A DNA stretch of 64,000 bases, from the NCBI RefSeq assembly GCF_002727185.1, contig NZ_NIZW01000023.1:52750-116749 (forward strand), written 5' to 3'. The notes under the pieces are model-generated. The model was not told the origin of the DNA, searched no databases, and was given only the letters and a program-made list of their open reading frames with translations. Below, in pieces: positions 49,401 to 57,759 of the stretch. This DNA is from Rhodopirellula bahusiensis. Lineage in GTDB: Bacteria; Planctomycetota; Planctomycetia; Pirellulales; Pirellulaceae. A program made the position numbers and the translations under genes. The number at the start of each line of letters is the position of its first letter. Within the stretch, counting starts at the first letter, position 1.

Positions 49401-49483
49401 GCAGCGTTTGGGCTTGGCTCGGACGTTGGTTTGCAACCGAAGAAGACACAACATCCGAGGACGCATAAAAAAACTCTGAGCAC
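46361..49483 (-). CDS. TPR + FG-GAP + ASPIC/UnbV lipoprotein (CRTAC1-like)
   Basis: About 1040 residues from GTG 49483, which gives a lipoprotein signal (VFLCVLGCCVFFGC, lipobox VFFGC); a TTG at 49543 adds 20 residues. The first ~450 residues are helical TPR-like repeats. Residues about 500-930 form an integrin-like propeller with calcium loops LDFDLDGWPD, GDLNADGFVD, ADLDADGISD, ADLDGDHDLD and LDVDRDRNVD. The C-terminal ASPIC/UnbV domain includes GSVVTVTCGS and WLVAGDGYMSS. Such proteins are abundant in planctomycetes and of unknown function, perhaps cell-surface binding. It is likely transcribed after the small lipoprotein gene and DUF1559 gene on the same strand. Confidence 0.87.
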   Translation of the reverse strand: MLRVFLCVLGCCVFFGCKPTSEPSPNAASSTALSTANDVANTESTGPLNGPIEPEQILAAGQRNGWPAAERLASEALIQSPGEMEILVATAEVKQHLGKSDEVASLLIEATVVDQFENEALVLRAVAGLMSNGQLFEAIDLLTKVVETHPERSETRRWLFDCLVNSEQIETALPHGRRLIRERHFDSVLLFSMGQNEQRDREVQSLTVLSQRNPDDARLKVGLARIALDRGDFAKAGELLQTIFQQHPTFTPAWSLEAERLFLAGEPDALKSWLDDVPIEVKQSAWKYWAIVGNLAMQNAQPSVAAHAYWEAVRRNDSVGKTHAKLARSLQLIEDEHEWITLELLDDLTLRAELLERLVQEKDRFYRSDMESAEISTSIADLLAQLGRYWEAEAWLANAIRESNGDTAKATKLRAQIVSKLRTDLPWQTNVRSFGVLKSYATANLPSPSLDSFAGPQEATVSQHTTILGDDHRNSADFYRLVDESREFGLAGASNEPVMLSNGMIPLHSQLGSGGASLDFDLDGWPDVFLAGSYETVNDSDPDFTESDFYRNESGQLRPVRLAAGLMNRGFAQGTVTGDLNADGFVDLVQLNYGADQLFLNNGDGTFSESNDWLDQNEMAWSTSGAIADLDADGISDMIVLRYCEPDGPIRQRCRGPDGTVQYCPPTHFNADIDQFFRGMPDGGFESATEHWGTIPTNPGRGLGLIVGQLDETPSTDIFVANDMTSNHFWSRSLVDKSKFAESGTLCGLALNWRSRPQASMGIAAADLDGDHDLDFYVTNFEQEHNTLYLQQSPGIWSDQTHSADLYDATFDSLGFGTVAIDLDNDTSDEVMVCNGHVHHDSPAGYTQHPQLWRRSKRGFEFLPRRKLSTYFQEKHVGRAVWKLDVDRDRNVDLIVTHQGEPPSLLCNRTDKASLNRSLKLRLVGTISARDAIGSVVTVTCGSFSRTQWLVAGDGYMSSSDKVLSFGLGAIDAEESIELSITWPDGTTQSVHTEPDLELLMVQNQTTAFVLSSDSDAPMIARLTNESLDFDRAVSLNVHH

Positions 49484-49557
49484 GACACCGGTGGTGCCGA
49501 ACTCAGAGCGATATGTGGGGGTGATGGCGAAAGCGGCCAGCAAAACAGAAGTCTCCG

Positions 49558-49758
49558 TTAGCGTTTGGACTTCATTTCCTTTTTCATTGCTTCGTCCGAT
49601 TCAACCATTTGCTTTTGTGACTCTTGGAGCATGCGGTTGTACTCTTCAATCTCGCTGTCGCTCACTTCGCCGGCGAGGTTGGTAGGTTCACCGCTGTCAC
49701 AACCGACGGTCAGGGAAAAAGCGACAAGGCAGGCAAACAAAGCGAATCGATATTTCAT
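49558..49758 (-). CDS. small lipoprotein downstream of DUF1559 pseudopilin
   Basis: A 66-residue protein started at ATG 49758. Hydrophobic signal LFACLVAFSLTVGC ends in lipobox TVGC; the remaining ~45 residues are charged and helical (SEIEEYNRMLQESQKQMV, then EAMKKEMKSKR). Short lipoproteins of this sort are commonly next to DUF1559 genes in planctomycetes. It lies 80 bp after the pseudopilin gene on the same strand, so a two-gene unit is likely. The function is unknown. Confidence 0.75.
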   Translation of the reverse strand: MKYRFALFACLVAFSLTVGCDSGEPTNLAGEVSDSEIEEYNRMLQESQKQMVESDEAMKKEMKSKR

Positions 49759-49838
49759 GGTTCTGTTGTGGGAAGGATGTTTGGAAGAACGTGCGTCCGC
49801 CTGCAACTGAAGCGGACGCACGTGAAGGTTAGTTTTGA

Positions 49839-51071
49839 TCAAAAGACGTCTTCGATGATTTCCTTCGCCGAACGTGTGCCCAAAGCACCCCAAACGCCGT
49901 AGGGGCTCTTCGATCCGGCAGATCGGTAAGCGTTGATGCCAAGTTGGCTTTGATTGCCAGCTTCGATCGAGTCGGTCAGGAACTTCACGGCTCCATCACC
50001 CATCAAGACATGAACACCACCTTGGTGACGACTCGAAGCGGAGTACCAACCCGAGTTGCCAGCGTTCTGCTCGTTGCAGATGGGGCTGTTTGGTGGTTGG
50101 GCAGTGAAGAATCCGCTGAAGTTGGGCAAGTGTTCAGCCCAACGGAATCCACGACCATCGACACCGCTGACGGTGTTCTGCGACGCATCCCAGAATTGAG
50201 GACGAGCCGGATCGACTAAGTTGTCGCAGTCATTTGGTGGGTAGTTGCGAACGAACGACCAACCTCGGTTGAGGGCAGCGGTGCGGGCGTCTTTGTCGCC
50301 CAAGTCTGTTGCGATCTCACCAGCGGCAATCGTGTTGGACAAGCCGTCCAGAACATCGCGAAAACGTCGGCTCTTGTGCACCGTGAAGAATCCACGTCCT
50401 GCACCTTGGATCTCGTTCGCCAAACCGGAGCTGATATTGCCGTACCCGATTGGGGCGCTGTTGTTCCAATCACCTTGGTGAGCACGTTCGGCGGAATCAC
50501 CCAAGTTGGCTGCGTAGTTCGTACGTCCGAGCGACGGCAGGCCAACACCTGGATCGCTTGGGCAACGGAACGTGGGCATTTGCGTGACCCATGGCGTGTA
50601 AAGAATCTCATCGGGAGTCGGGCCCATTGCGCTGAATGGACCACCATTGCGCGTCGCTCCGCCACTGACTCCACCGTTGCCGCTTGCGGCTGGTGGGCTG
50701 GCACCACGCGAATCCACGTTCAATGGGTTTGAGATCATTTCCCAAAGCCCCTGTTGTTCGATGAACGGCGTCAAGCCGACCAACCAGCTCAAACGACCGT
50801 TGTTGGAGACTTCCGAAGGTCGCCAGATTTGTGCTGAGTGAGGATCGGTGGTACCGCCACCATGAATCGGCAATTGGTTGTAGGCGCTGTGGTAATTGTG
50901 GATCGCCAAACCGATTTGTTTGAAGTTGTTGCTACAACTCATGCGGCGGGCAGCTTCACGAGCGGCCTGCACGGCGGGAAGCAACAAACCAACGAGGACA
51001 CCGATGATCGCGATCACGACCAGCAGCTCGACAAGCGTGAAGCCTGTGCGTTGCGAAGGGGACTTAAGCAT
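49839..51071 (-). CDS. DUF1559 type IV pseudopilin-like protein (H-X9-DG)
   Basis: A 410-residue protein with a prepilin N terminus: RTGFTLVELLVVIAIIGVLV, cleaved after Gly, then AAREAARRMSCSNNFKQIGLA, the DUF1559 signature. Near the C terminus, HQGGVHVLMGDGAVKFL is the H-X9-DG motif of this family. Chosen start is ATG 51071, giving a short basic leader; an alternative start at 51086 lies in the leader. These proteins form a major planctomycete family, probably processed by a prepilin peptidase and placed at the cell surface or in a pseudopilus. It heads a unit with the small lipoprotein and perhaps the FG-GAP gene. Confidence 0.95.
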   Translation of the reverse strand: MLKSPSQRTGFTLVELLVVIAIIGVLVGLLLPAVQAAREAARRMSCSNNFKQIGLAIHNYHSAYNQLPIHGGGTTDPHSAQIWRPSEVSNNGRLSWLVGLTPFIEQQGLWEMISNPLNVDSRGASPPAASGNGGVSGGATRNGGPFSAMGPTPDEILYTPWVTQMPTFRCPSDPGVGLPSLGRTNYAANLGDSAERAHQGDWNNSAPIGYGNISSGLANEIQGAGRGFFTVHKSRRFRDVLDGLSNTIAAGEIATDLGDKDARTAALNRGWSFVRNYPPNDCDNLVDPARPQFWDASQNTVSGVDGRGFRWAEHLPNFSGFFTAQPPNSPICNEQNAGNSGWYSASSRHQGGVHVLMGDGAVKFLTDSIEAGNQSQLGINAYRSAGSKSPYGVWGALGTRSAKEIIEDVF

Positions 51072-51913
51072 GAAGAAATACTCCAATCGAGAACGGATGA
51101 GGATTTGGAAACAAATCCAGATGGAAAAGGGTGCTGCTCAGGGACGACCACGTGCAAGACAACGCGTGGCGGCCGACACCATCCGGTTGCGGGCTGTTTA
51201 AGGCGGGCAACCCTCGGCAGACGGCGATCAACGGGGTCTATTCTGCCTTGAAGTTAACAATCGGCCATAGCCATCCTGATCACAGATAGCTTTTCTTAAA
51301 CACTTTCGAGATATTCCTTAGAGCCTACGGTCACTAAGCCGTTCTTGGGTGTCCATAGAGTCCGGCGATCGCCCGTTAGATCGAACCGACAGCCGTTTCG
51401 ATGTGCACATTCTTAACCTGGCACATTCTTAAACTGGCGGTCACGGAGGTGGGGGCGATCGGCTCTGCTTTCATCAGCAAGTTCTGCTATCGTTTGGCGA
51501 GCCAGAGTCTGCTAGGAGCAAGTCAGATGGAGTGGTCGACTGAAGAGTCTGACCAATATTTCCCGGCGGATTACGAGGCCAAAGCTTCATTGTCGTGTTG
51601 CCTGAGCATGGATCACCTCCAGCGAGCGATACTGGAACCCCTGGCCACTGTGAATTTTTGTACCTCTAACGAAACTTGCATAGCATTGCGGTGTTTGAGC
51701 AGTTACGATGGGTTTCTGATAGCAGGAATTAAACTCGTGCTCCGGTTGTTTCGGCATCCGTTTTCGCGTTCAATTGATCCCAGACCCTGCGATTGATTGG
51801 ACAGAATGAAGATTGAAGAATTAGCTGCGACAAATCTATACACCTAATTTCTACACAAGTTGGATGGCGAAACACAAGAATCGCAAGTGTCTCGATCATC
51901 CTGGGGCAACGTG
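51072..51913. other. 842-bp intergenic stretch
   Basis: No gene is supported here. The left part is the leader and promoter region of the DUF1559 gene (minus strand), the right part leads to the AraC gene. A frame of 131 codons from 51401 exists but has no recognisable domain, no RBS and begins inside the tandem repeat at 51405-51436. The region around 51240-51900 has lower GC than its surroundings, suitable for promoters or an old repetitive element. Confidence 0.5.
51405..51436. repeat. tandem 16-bp repeat
   Basis: GCACATTCTTAACCTG is followed directly by GCACATTCTTAAACTG, two copies with one mismatch. It lies about midway in the 842-bp intergenic space, nearly 480 bp from the AraC start. 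It might be a regulator-binding direct repeat (the type AraC proteins prefer) or the edge of a dispersed element. Confidence 0.7.
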
Positions 51914-52777
51914 ATGGAAGATATTCAGGCGCCGGAGTTCGTCTCCAAACAAACCGTTGAGGCCTCTCATTTCTATTTGGATCTCGATCCAGATCGCGCG
52001 AGTCGGTTCACAGTTGTCTGTGGCGGAATGGAGCGGACGTCGTTGGATTACGTGATCGAACGCAGCAATTTCCCATTCTGGGGTTTGGAATTCGTCGATC
52101 AAGGCGAAGGCAAATTGCAGCTTGAAAACGAGTGGTTTGACCTTAAACGCGGCACCGTTTTCGCCTACGGACCAGGTGTTCGGCACCGAATCGAAAACAG
52201 TTCGAAGACCGGAATGCGCAAGTACTACTTGGACATGTACGGAACCGACGCAAAAAGTCTGTTGCTGGAGGCCAATCTGCTTCGTGGCTACCCGCTGCAA
52301 GTCAGGAACGTGAAAGAACTGACCGATTTGTTTTCGATCATCTCGACGGAAGGAAAAGACGACCAATTCCGTTCGCGTGACATCGTTTCTTTGATGACTC
52401 GCGCCATGATCATCAAGATCGCTCAACGAAAATCAACGACCGAGGGTGATTCACCCAAGGCGTTTGAAGTCTACGAAGACATTCGCCAGTACATGGAAGA
52501 CAACTTTCGCGATCTGACGTCGATCGCACAGGTCGCTGAACAGTGCGGCTACACAACCGTCTACGTTTCGCGTCTGTTCAAACGGTACGCCGCACGCGGT
52601 GCGTACCAATACTTGTTGCGATTGCGAATGAACTACGCGGCGGACTTGCTGTTCACGCAAGGAATGAAGGTTCGCGATGTGGCGGAAATGCTTCAGTTCG
52701 CTGACGCGTTCCAATTCTCTCGAGCGTTCAAGCGTGTCTACGGAGTTCCGCCTAGCCAACTGAAACGCTCTCGCTGA
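51914..52777 (+). CDS. AraC-family transcriptional regulator
   Basis: A 287-residue regulator with an N-terminal cupin domain (LEFVDQGEGKLQLENEWFD, GTVFAYGPGVRHRIE) and a C-terminal AraC double HTH (LTSIAQVAEQCGYTTVYVSR, then VRDVAEMLQFADAFQFSRAF and VYGVPPSQLK). ATG 51914 has GGGGC 7-8 bases upstream; an in-frame TTG at 51860 would add 18 residues. The 842-bp upstream space with the 16-bp tandem repeat could hold its own or target operators. Likely targets are the nearby alpha/beta hydrolase or ROK/NagB genes, by position only. Confidence 0.92.
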   Translation: MEDIQAPEFVSKQTVEASHFYLDLDPDRASRFTVVCGGMERTSLDYVIERSNFPFWGLEFVDQGEGKLQLENEWFDLKRGTVFAYGPGVRHRIENSSKTGMRKYYLDMYGTDAKSLLLEANLLRGYPLQVRNVKELTDLFSIISTEGKDDQFRSRDIVSLMTRAMIIKIAQRKSTTEGDSPKAFEVYEDIRQYMEDNFRDLTSIAQVAEQCGYTTVYVSRLFKRYAARGAYQYLLRLRMNYAADLLFTQGMKVRDVAEMLQFADAFQFSRAFKRVYGVPPSQLKRSR

Positions 52778-52793
52778 GTGACCACAACTGGGC

Positions 52794-53681
52794 TCATTTC
52801 TGATTCAACAGATCGCGATCGACAAGCCACTCCAGCATTCGTTCTGGCCATCGCCCTGCGGCGCTGGTGCTGTTGTCGCGAAAACCGAATCCGTGACCGG
52901 CTTCACTGTAGACATGCATCTCGCACGGAACGTCGGCCTCCTTGTACTTGAGATAGACCTTCGCCATTCCAACTGCGATGTCTTCTCGATCGTGATATCC
53001 AAACGCGATGAAGGCGGGCGGCATCCCTTCTGATACGGTGAAGGTGTCCGATTTGCCTGGGTAGATCAGCCCCTGAAAATCCGGACGGCTGCTGACTTGT
53101 TCGATCGGATCATCGGACTTGGCATTGCCCGGTTGCGGATGCATGGCGGAGTATGCGGTCAGTTCGCCTCCCGCGGAAAAACCAAGGATGCCGATGCGGT
53201 TTGCATCCAGATTCCACTCCTTTGCTTTGGACCGAATCATACGAATGGCTCTCCGAGTGTCGTCCATCGCGTGGCCTTCGAGCGTGTATCCCGAATCCGG
53301 TTCACGGCAAAGTCGGTAACGCATTACAAACGCGGCGATCCCACGTTCGGCAAACCACTGAGCGAGTGTATCACCTTCGTGTCCCAGACACAGTTTGCTG
53401 TGACCACCGCCCGGCGCGATCAAAATCGCTGTTCCGGTCGAGTCCGCCTTGGATGGCAGATAGGGGGTGATCGAAGGATGGTGGACGTTGGACACGTTCG
53501 TTCCAGTCAACACCTCCGGTTCGTGCATTCGGTCTTCTGAACCAGGTGCACCATCCTTCCACAATGGAATCTTCTTCGGATGCTGGTCGGCGAAGCTCGG
53601 GGACGCGAATCCCAGACTCAGCAAGAAGGCGGCGGCCATGAATAGCGGGGACAACGCTGACGATCGAGTGAAAAAGCTCAT
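52794..53681 (-). CDS. exported alpha/beta hydrolase (BD-FAE/esterase type)
   Basis: A 295-residue protein with a signal peptide (about 1-31, ending near SPSFAD) from ATG 53681; the frame continues upstream but that part overlaps the divergent kinase region. The catalytic set is Ser169 in GFSAGG, an Asp near 231-234 and His263 in EAGHGFG, with an oxyanion motif PGGGH at 90-94. The arrangement fits exported acetylxylan or carbohydrate esterases of the dienelactone-hydrolase-like group, common in glycan loci. It is convergent with the AraC gene (16 bp apart) and divergent from the ROK kinase gene. Confidence 0.88.
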   Translation of the reverse strand: MSFFTRSSALSPLFMAAAFLLSLGFASPSFADQHPKKIPLWKDGAPGSEDRMHEPEVLTGTNVSNVHHPSITPYLPSKADSTGTAILIAPGGGHSKLCLGHEGDTLAQWFAERGIAAFVMRYRLCREPDSGYTLEGHAMDDTRRAIRMIRSKAKEWNLDANRIGILGFSAGGELTAYSAMHPQPGNAKSDDPIEQVSSRPDFQGLIYPGKSDTFTVSEGMPPAFIAFGYHDREDIAVGMAKVYLKYKEADVPCEMHVYSEAGHGFGFRDNSTSAAGRWPERMLEWLVDRDLLNQK

Positions 53682-53847
53682 CAAAGTTCCATGAAAAGGT
53701 GGGGTAAGGGAGGGGCCCACGATTGTAGTCCACGCAAAACGTTCTGAACCATCCGCTCCTTCAATTAGACTGTTGCGTGAAGAGGTCGCTCCATTCGCTT
53801 CGCTCACTTCATCCGCTCGTCTTCCGTCTGGTCTCACACCACTGCCC

Positions 53848-54903
53848 ATGAACTTCGCGTCGACCAACGGATCCAACCAAAAGAACGGCGACGAATCGGG
53901 CGATGGCTCTTGGGTGCTCGGAATCGATTTGGGCGGAACGACGATCAAATTCGGCTTGTTTCGTGGCGACAAGTTGATTTGGCGCAATCACCTTCGCACG
54001 GCGGACTTCGAATCGCTCGGCTCTGCGTTTCAGTCCTGCCGCGACAGCGTCGAAGATACGCTCAAAGAATCGTCGCACTCAATCGAAGATTTGCACGCGA
54101 TCGGATTGGCGATGGCTGGCGTGCTCGATCCCAAAGCCGAAGCACTTGCGGAAACCGCCAACTTGCATCGTTGGCATCACCTGAACTTCCGTCAACAAAT
54201 CTCGGATGTCTTTCAAAAACCGGTTGCGCTACTGAACGATGCCGACGCGGCCGCGCTGGCTGAAGCCGCTCACGGGTTGTGCCGTGCCAACTCACTGGTC
54301 TTGCTGACGCTTGGCACCGGCGTGGGTGGAGGAGTCATTCTAGATGGACGGCCGATTCGTGGAGCGAACGGATGTGGCGGGGAAATCGGTCATGCCACGA
54401 TCGACTTTGCCGCTGACGCTCGCATGTGCGGTTGCGGATTCCCGGGGCATTTGGAAGCCTACGCTGGCTCGGCGGGTGTCATTCTGACGGCGAACGATAG
54501 GCTGGCAACGAGTGACGCCCAGAGCTCGCTCCGCAACATGCAGGCGCTCACCCCACTGTCGATCGCGAATGCGGCGGCGGACGGTGACACGATCGCGAGC
54601 GAAGTGATCGAGCAAACCGGGATCCTGATTGGTCGAGCGATCGCGATGTTCGCCCACGTGGTCGATCCCGACGTCGTGCTTCTGGGTGGCGCGATGACGT
54701 TCGGAGGCCCCGGAACCGACACCGGCAAGCAATTCCTAAAATCGATTCGGGAAGAATGCTTTCCTCGCACGTTGGTGCAAATCAGCTCGCATCTGAAGAT
54801 CGAATTCGCAACCTTGGGGAACGATGCCGGCATCGTGGGTGCGGCTCACTACGCACGGCAAGTCGCCGACGAGACCTCCCGGCCCGGAACCGCTATAAGA
54901 TAG
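53848..54903 (+). CDS. ROK family sugar kinase (glucokinase-like)
   Basis: A 351-residue cytoplasmic kinase. The phosphate-binding motif is GIDLGGTTIKFGLF near residue 35; LTLGTGVGGGVILDG and GEIGHATI follow; the ROK zinc site is CGCGFPGHLEAYAG. No HTH is present, so it is a kinase rather than a ROK repressor. Start ATG 53848 has family length. It lies 43 bp before the NagB-LmbE gene in the same direction, so it may phosphorylate glucose, N-acetylglucosamine or N-acetylmannosamine for the same pathway. Specificity cannot be told. Confidence 0.9.
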   Translation: MNFASTNGSNQKNGDESGDGSWVLGIDLGGTTIKFGLFRGDKLIWRNHLRTADFESLGSAFQSCRDSVEDTLKESSHSIEDLHAIGLAMAGVLDPKAEALAETANLHRWHHLNFRQQISDVFQKPVALLNDADAAALAEAAHGLCRANSLVLLTLGTGVGGGVILDGRPIRGANGCGGEIGHATIDFAADARMCGCGFPGHLEAYAGSAGVILTANDRLATSDAQSSLRNMQALTPLSIANAAADGDTIASEVIEQTGILIGRAIAMFAHVVDPDVVLLGGAMTFGGPGTDTGKQFLKSIREECFPRTLVQISSHLKIEFATLGNDAGIVGAAHYARQVADETSRPGTAIR

Positions 54904-54946
54904 CCACGCCGAATTGTCTTTCGTTGAATCGACCAAGAGAAACATC

Positions 54947-56860
54947 ATGTCTGGAACGGACGCCACGCACCTGGTTCCGCAATCGCCCAAGAACAAAATT
55001 GCCTACCGGGTTTACCCCGAATCAACTGACGCGAGTGCAGCTGTTGCTCGTGAGATCGCCGATCTGATCCGTTCGCGAGCCGCCGAATCGAAAACAGCCG
55101 TGTTGGGCCTGGTTGCTGGTTCCTCTCCGGTCAATGTTTATGCTGAGCTCATTCGCTTGCATCGAGAAGAGAACTTGTCGTTGGCGAACGTGGTCACGTT
55201 CAACTTGGACGAGTACTACCCGATGCAGCCGGCTTGCTTGCAGAGCCACTCGCGGTTCATGCATGAACATTTATTTGATCATGTCGACATCCGTCCCGAG
55301 AACATTCATCTGCCCGATGGAACCGAGCCCGTCGAAAGCATCGCGGAGAGCTGCTCGGCGTACGACCAAAAGATGCTGGATGCCGGCGGGATCGACATTC
55401 AATTGCTGGGGATTGGTCGGACCGGGCACATTGGGTTCAATGAACCCGGATCAGGCACCGATTCACGGACGCGAATGATCACGCTGGACGGCATGACTCG
55501 GATCGATTCGGCCAGCCATTTCTTTGGTGTCGAGAATGTGCCGCGACGCGCCATCACAATGGGAGTCGCCACGATCCTGCAAGCTCGTAAGATTTTCTTG
55601 CTGGCGTTTGGCGAAGGCAAATCATCGATCATCGCTCGTACGATCGAGGGCGAGCTCGCACCTTCGGTTCCCGCCACGTCTTTGCAGCAGCACCCCGACA
55701 CAGAACTGATCCTCGATCGAGCCGCCGCGGCTCAGTTGACGGTTATTCAGTCACCATGGCTGGTCGACAAAGTCATCTGGGATGACACGATGGTCCGCCG
55801 CGCCGTGATCGATCTTTCGCAAGCGTTGCAGAAACCCGTCTTGATGCTGGTCGACGGAGACTACAACGAAAACGGTCTGCAAGATTTGTTGGCCGAACAT
55901 GGATCGGCCTACGAGATCAATCTCCGTGTCTTCCGGCATTTGCAAAGCACGATCACGGGATGGCCTGCCGGGAAGCCGAACCAGCCCGATGTTGTCTTTC
56001 CGAAACGCATTGTCCTGTTCTCACCTCACCCCGATGACGATGTCATTTCAATGGGAGGAACCCTGACCCGGCTCGCCGATCAAGGTCACGAGGTTCACGT
56101 TGCCTACCAAACGTCCGGTAACATCGCGGTCTTCGACGGCGACGCAATCCGCTTCGCCAAATTCGCTCGTGAGTTTTGCAAAGAGTTCGACTTGCTGACT
56201 CCTCCGGTGGTTGAACTGACCAAACGGATGATCGAGTTCCTGGGCGACAAGGACCACGGAGAAGTTGACATCCCCGAAATGCAACGACTCAAGGGATTGA
56301 TCCGTCGAGGAGAAGCCGAAGAGGGCGCGATCGTTTGCGGTGTTCCTGCCGAGCGGTTGCACTTCCTGGAGTTGCCGTTTTACGAAACGGGTGTCGTTCG
56401 AAAGAGCGCGATTAGCGACGCTGATATTCAAATCACGGTCGACCTGCTTCGCGAGGTCCAGCCGCATCAAATCTACGCAGCCGGCGACCTCAGTGACCCG
56501 CACGGGACGCATCGAACCTGCCTCGAGATTTTGTTGGCTGCGTGCGAGCGATGCCAGGACGACGAATGGATGAGCCATTGCGTCGTTTGGCTGTACCGCG
56601 GTGCTTGGCAAGAATGGGCACCGCACGAAATTGAGATGGCTGTGCCACTGAGTCCGCAGGAAGTCGACCGAAAACGGGCGGCGATTTTCAAGCACGAATC
56701 ACAGAAGGACCGAGCCTTGTTCCCCGGCGCCGACGCACGTGAGTTTTGGCAACGCGCAGAAGCCCGCAACGCATCCACCGCTCGCACCTACGATCAACTC
56801 GGATTGGCACAGTACCAAGCCATCGAAGGTTTCGTAGAATACAAACGCCCGCAGAGCTGA
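54947..56860 (+). CDS. glucosamine-6-phosphate deaminase (NagB-like) fused to LmbE/PIG-L deacetylase-like domain
   Basis: A 637-residue bifunctional-looking protein. The N half (about 15-290) is NagB-like: LGLVAGSSPVNVYAEL, FNLDEYYPM, GIGRTGHIGFNEPGSG. The C half (about 340-630) has LmbE/PIG-L zinc motifs: FSPHPDDDVISMGGTL near residue 360 (usual PHPDDE has Asp here) and GDLSDPHGTHRTC. The same fusion is found in some Bacteroidetes and planctomycetes annotated as glucosamine-6-phosphate deaminases. It may deacetylate then deaminate GlcNAc-6-phosphate without a separate NagA; that is inference. ATG 54947 is taken as start. It follows the ROK kinase. Confidence 0.9.
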   Translation: MSGTDATHLVPQSPKNKIAYRVYPESTDASAAVAREIADLIRSRAAESKTAVLGLVAGSSPVNVYAELIRLHREENLSLANVVTFNLDEYYPMQPACLQSHSRFMHEHLFDHVDIRPENIHLPDGTEPVESIAESCSAYDQKMLDAGGIDIQLLGIGRTGHIGFNEPGSGTDSRTRMITLDGMTRIDSASHFFGVENVPRRAITMGVATILQARKIFLLAFGEGKSSIIARTIEGELAPSVPATSLQQHPDTELILDRAAAAQLTVIQSPWLVDKVIWDDTMVRRAVIDLSQALQKPVLMLVDGDYNENGLQDLLAEHGSAYEINLRVFRHLQSTITGWPAGKPNQPDVVFPKRIVLFSPHPDDDVISMGGTLTRLADQGHEVHVAYQTSGNIAVFDGDAIRFAKFAREFCKEFDLLTPPVVELTKRMIEFLGDKDHGEVDIPEMQRLKGLIRRGEAEEGAIVCGVPAERLHFLELPFYETGVVRKSAISDADIQITVDLLREVQPHQIYAAGDLSDPHGTHRTCLEILLAACERCQDDEWMSHCVVWLYRGAWQEWAPHEIEMAVPLSPQEVDRKRAAIFKHESQKDRALFPGADAREFWQRAEARNASTARTYDQLGLAQYQAIEGFVEYKRPQS

Positions 56861-56933
56861 CATCTTAAAATGAACATCTAATGCGAGCCTCTCTGCAGGA
56901 AACGCTATCCGAGCCGAAAAGAAGACCAAACTC

Positions 56934-57098
56934 ATGCTGCTTCGAGACATCAGTCGTTCTTACGTGAGTCAGACTGTCGTGGTCGCCAGCGGCGGCATCG
57001 CCTACCTACTTTTCGGATCGACTGCGGGGCTCGTGGTCGCTGCGGTCACAATCTTGGTTCTTGTGTTTCGATTCATCCAGCAGTTCTTGCGAGTGTAA
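56934..57098 (+). CDS. possible 54-residue membrane protein
   Basis: A short frame from ATG 56934 to TAA 57098. After a polar start (LLRDISRSYVSQ) it has one or two hydrophobic stretches (VVVASGGIAYLLFG and LVVAAVTILVLVFRFIQQFL), so it would be a small membrane protein. It lies 73 bp after the NagB-LmbE gene and 184 bp before the membrane-protein operon. No homologue is recognised and no clear RBS is seen, so it stays tentative. Confidence 0.4.
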   Translation: MLLRDISRSYVSQTVVVASGGIAYLLFGSTAGLVVAAVTILVLVFRFIQQFLRV

Positions 57099-57282
57099 AC
57101 TCCTATCATTGTCAGCATACCGTTTGCCACTGACTTTCGTTTCGCAAACTCTGTCGGTTCGGGAGTTGTATTCCGTCCGATGTCCGAACATGAGTCGGAA
57201 AGGTACTTCAATGGCGATCGCGAATCAGTCAATTCCTGTTTTACGGTGAAGAGCTGTTCTCGTACGGTCGTTTACTTGCGTC

Positions 57283-57759
57283 ATGATCCAATTTGATAGA
57301 CGACGCCTCTTTGTCTGGACCGTGAATGCGGGCTTCATTTGCATCGCCACATTCGTCGTGTCGGCAATTCTGCTTACATCGGCCCGTTGGAGCGGTCGCT
57401 TCATGCTGCAGATCGACATTGAATTGCCACCGGATGTCGAACGGGAATCGCTTGTCTACATGGAATGCTGGGATGAACAAATCGCCGACTGGCTCTGCAC
57501 GCCTGGCAACCAAGTGAAAGAAGGATTCGAGCCACCATCGCAGCGCACGACAAATCGCGACATCGTCGTTGTGTCGACCGGTGGGAAGTCCAGTGCTCTT
57601 CGAATCTTCGACACCTACCACCAGCCAGAAACTCTTGTTCTGCAGTACGATCGAGTAGCAACTCTTGGGCAAAGAGAGACACTCCGAACTCTCGTTCCGA
57701 TACCCAAAGGACGCGGTGATCGGTCGGTTTCGATCGACTTGAAGCAGGAGGCAAAGTGA
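57283..57759 (+). CDS. hypothetical protein with one membrane segment, operon gene 1
   Basis: A 158-residue protein with an N-terminal membrane anchor (about residues 11-33, VWTVNAGFICIATFVVSAIL) and an extracytoplasmic or lumenal beta-rich part. No domain is recognised. ATG 57283 is the first good start. Its stop overlaps the GTG start of the next gene by 4 bp. It is the first of four coupled genes (57283-59130) that all code for small membrane proteins. Confidence 0.7.
   Translation: MIQFDRRRLFVWTVNAGFICIATFVVSAILLTSARWSGRFMLQIDIELPPDVERESLVYMECWDEQIADWLCTPGNQVKEGFEPPSQRTTNRDIVVVSTGGKSSALRIFDTYHQPETLVLQYDRVATLGQRETLRTLVPIPKGRGDRSVSIDLKQEAK

Noticed and set aside
51401..51796. 131-codon + strand frame in the intergenic region
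   Set aside because: No domain, signal or RBS, and it begins in a tandem repeat; more likely non-coding.
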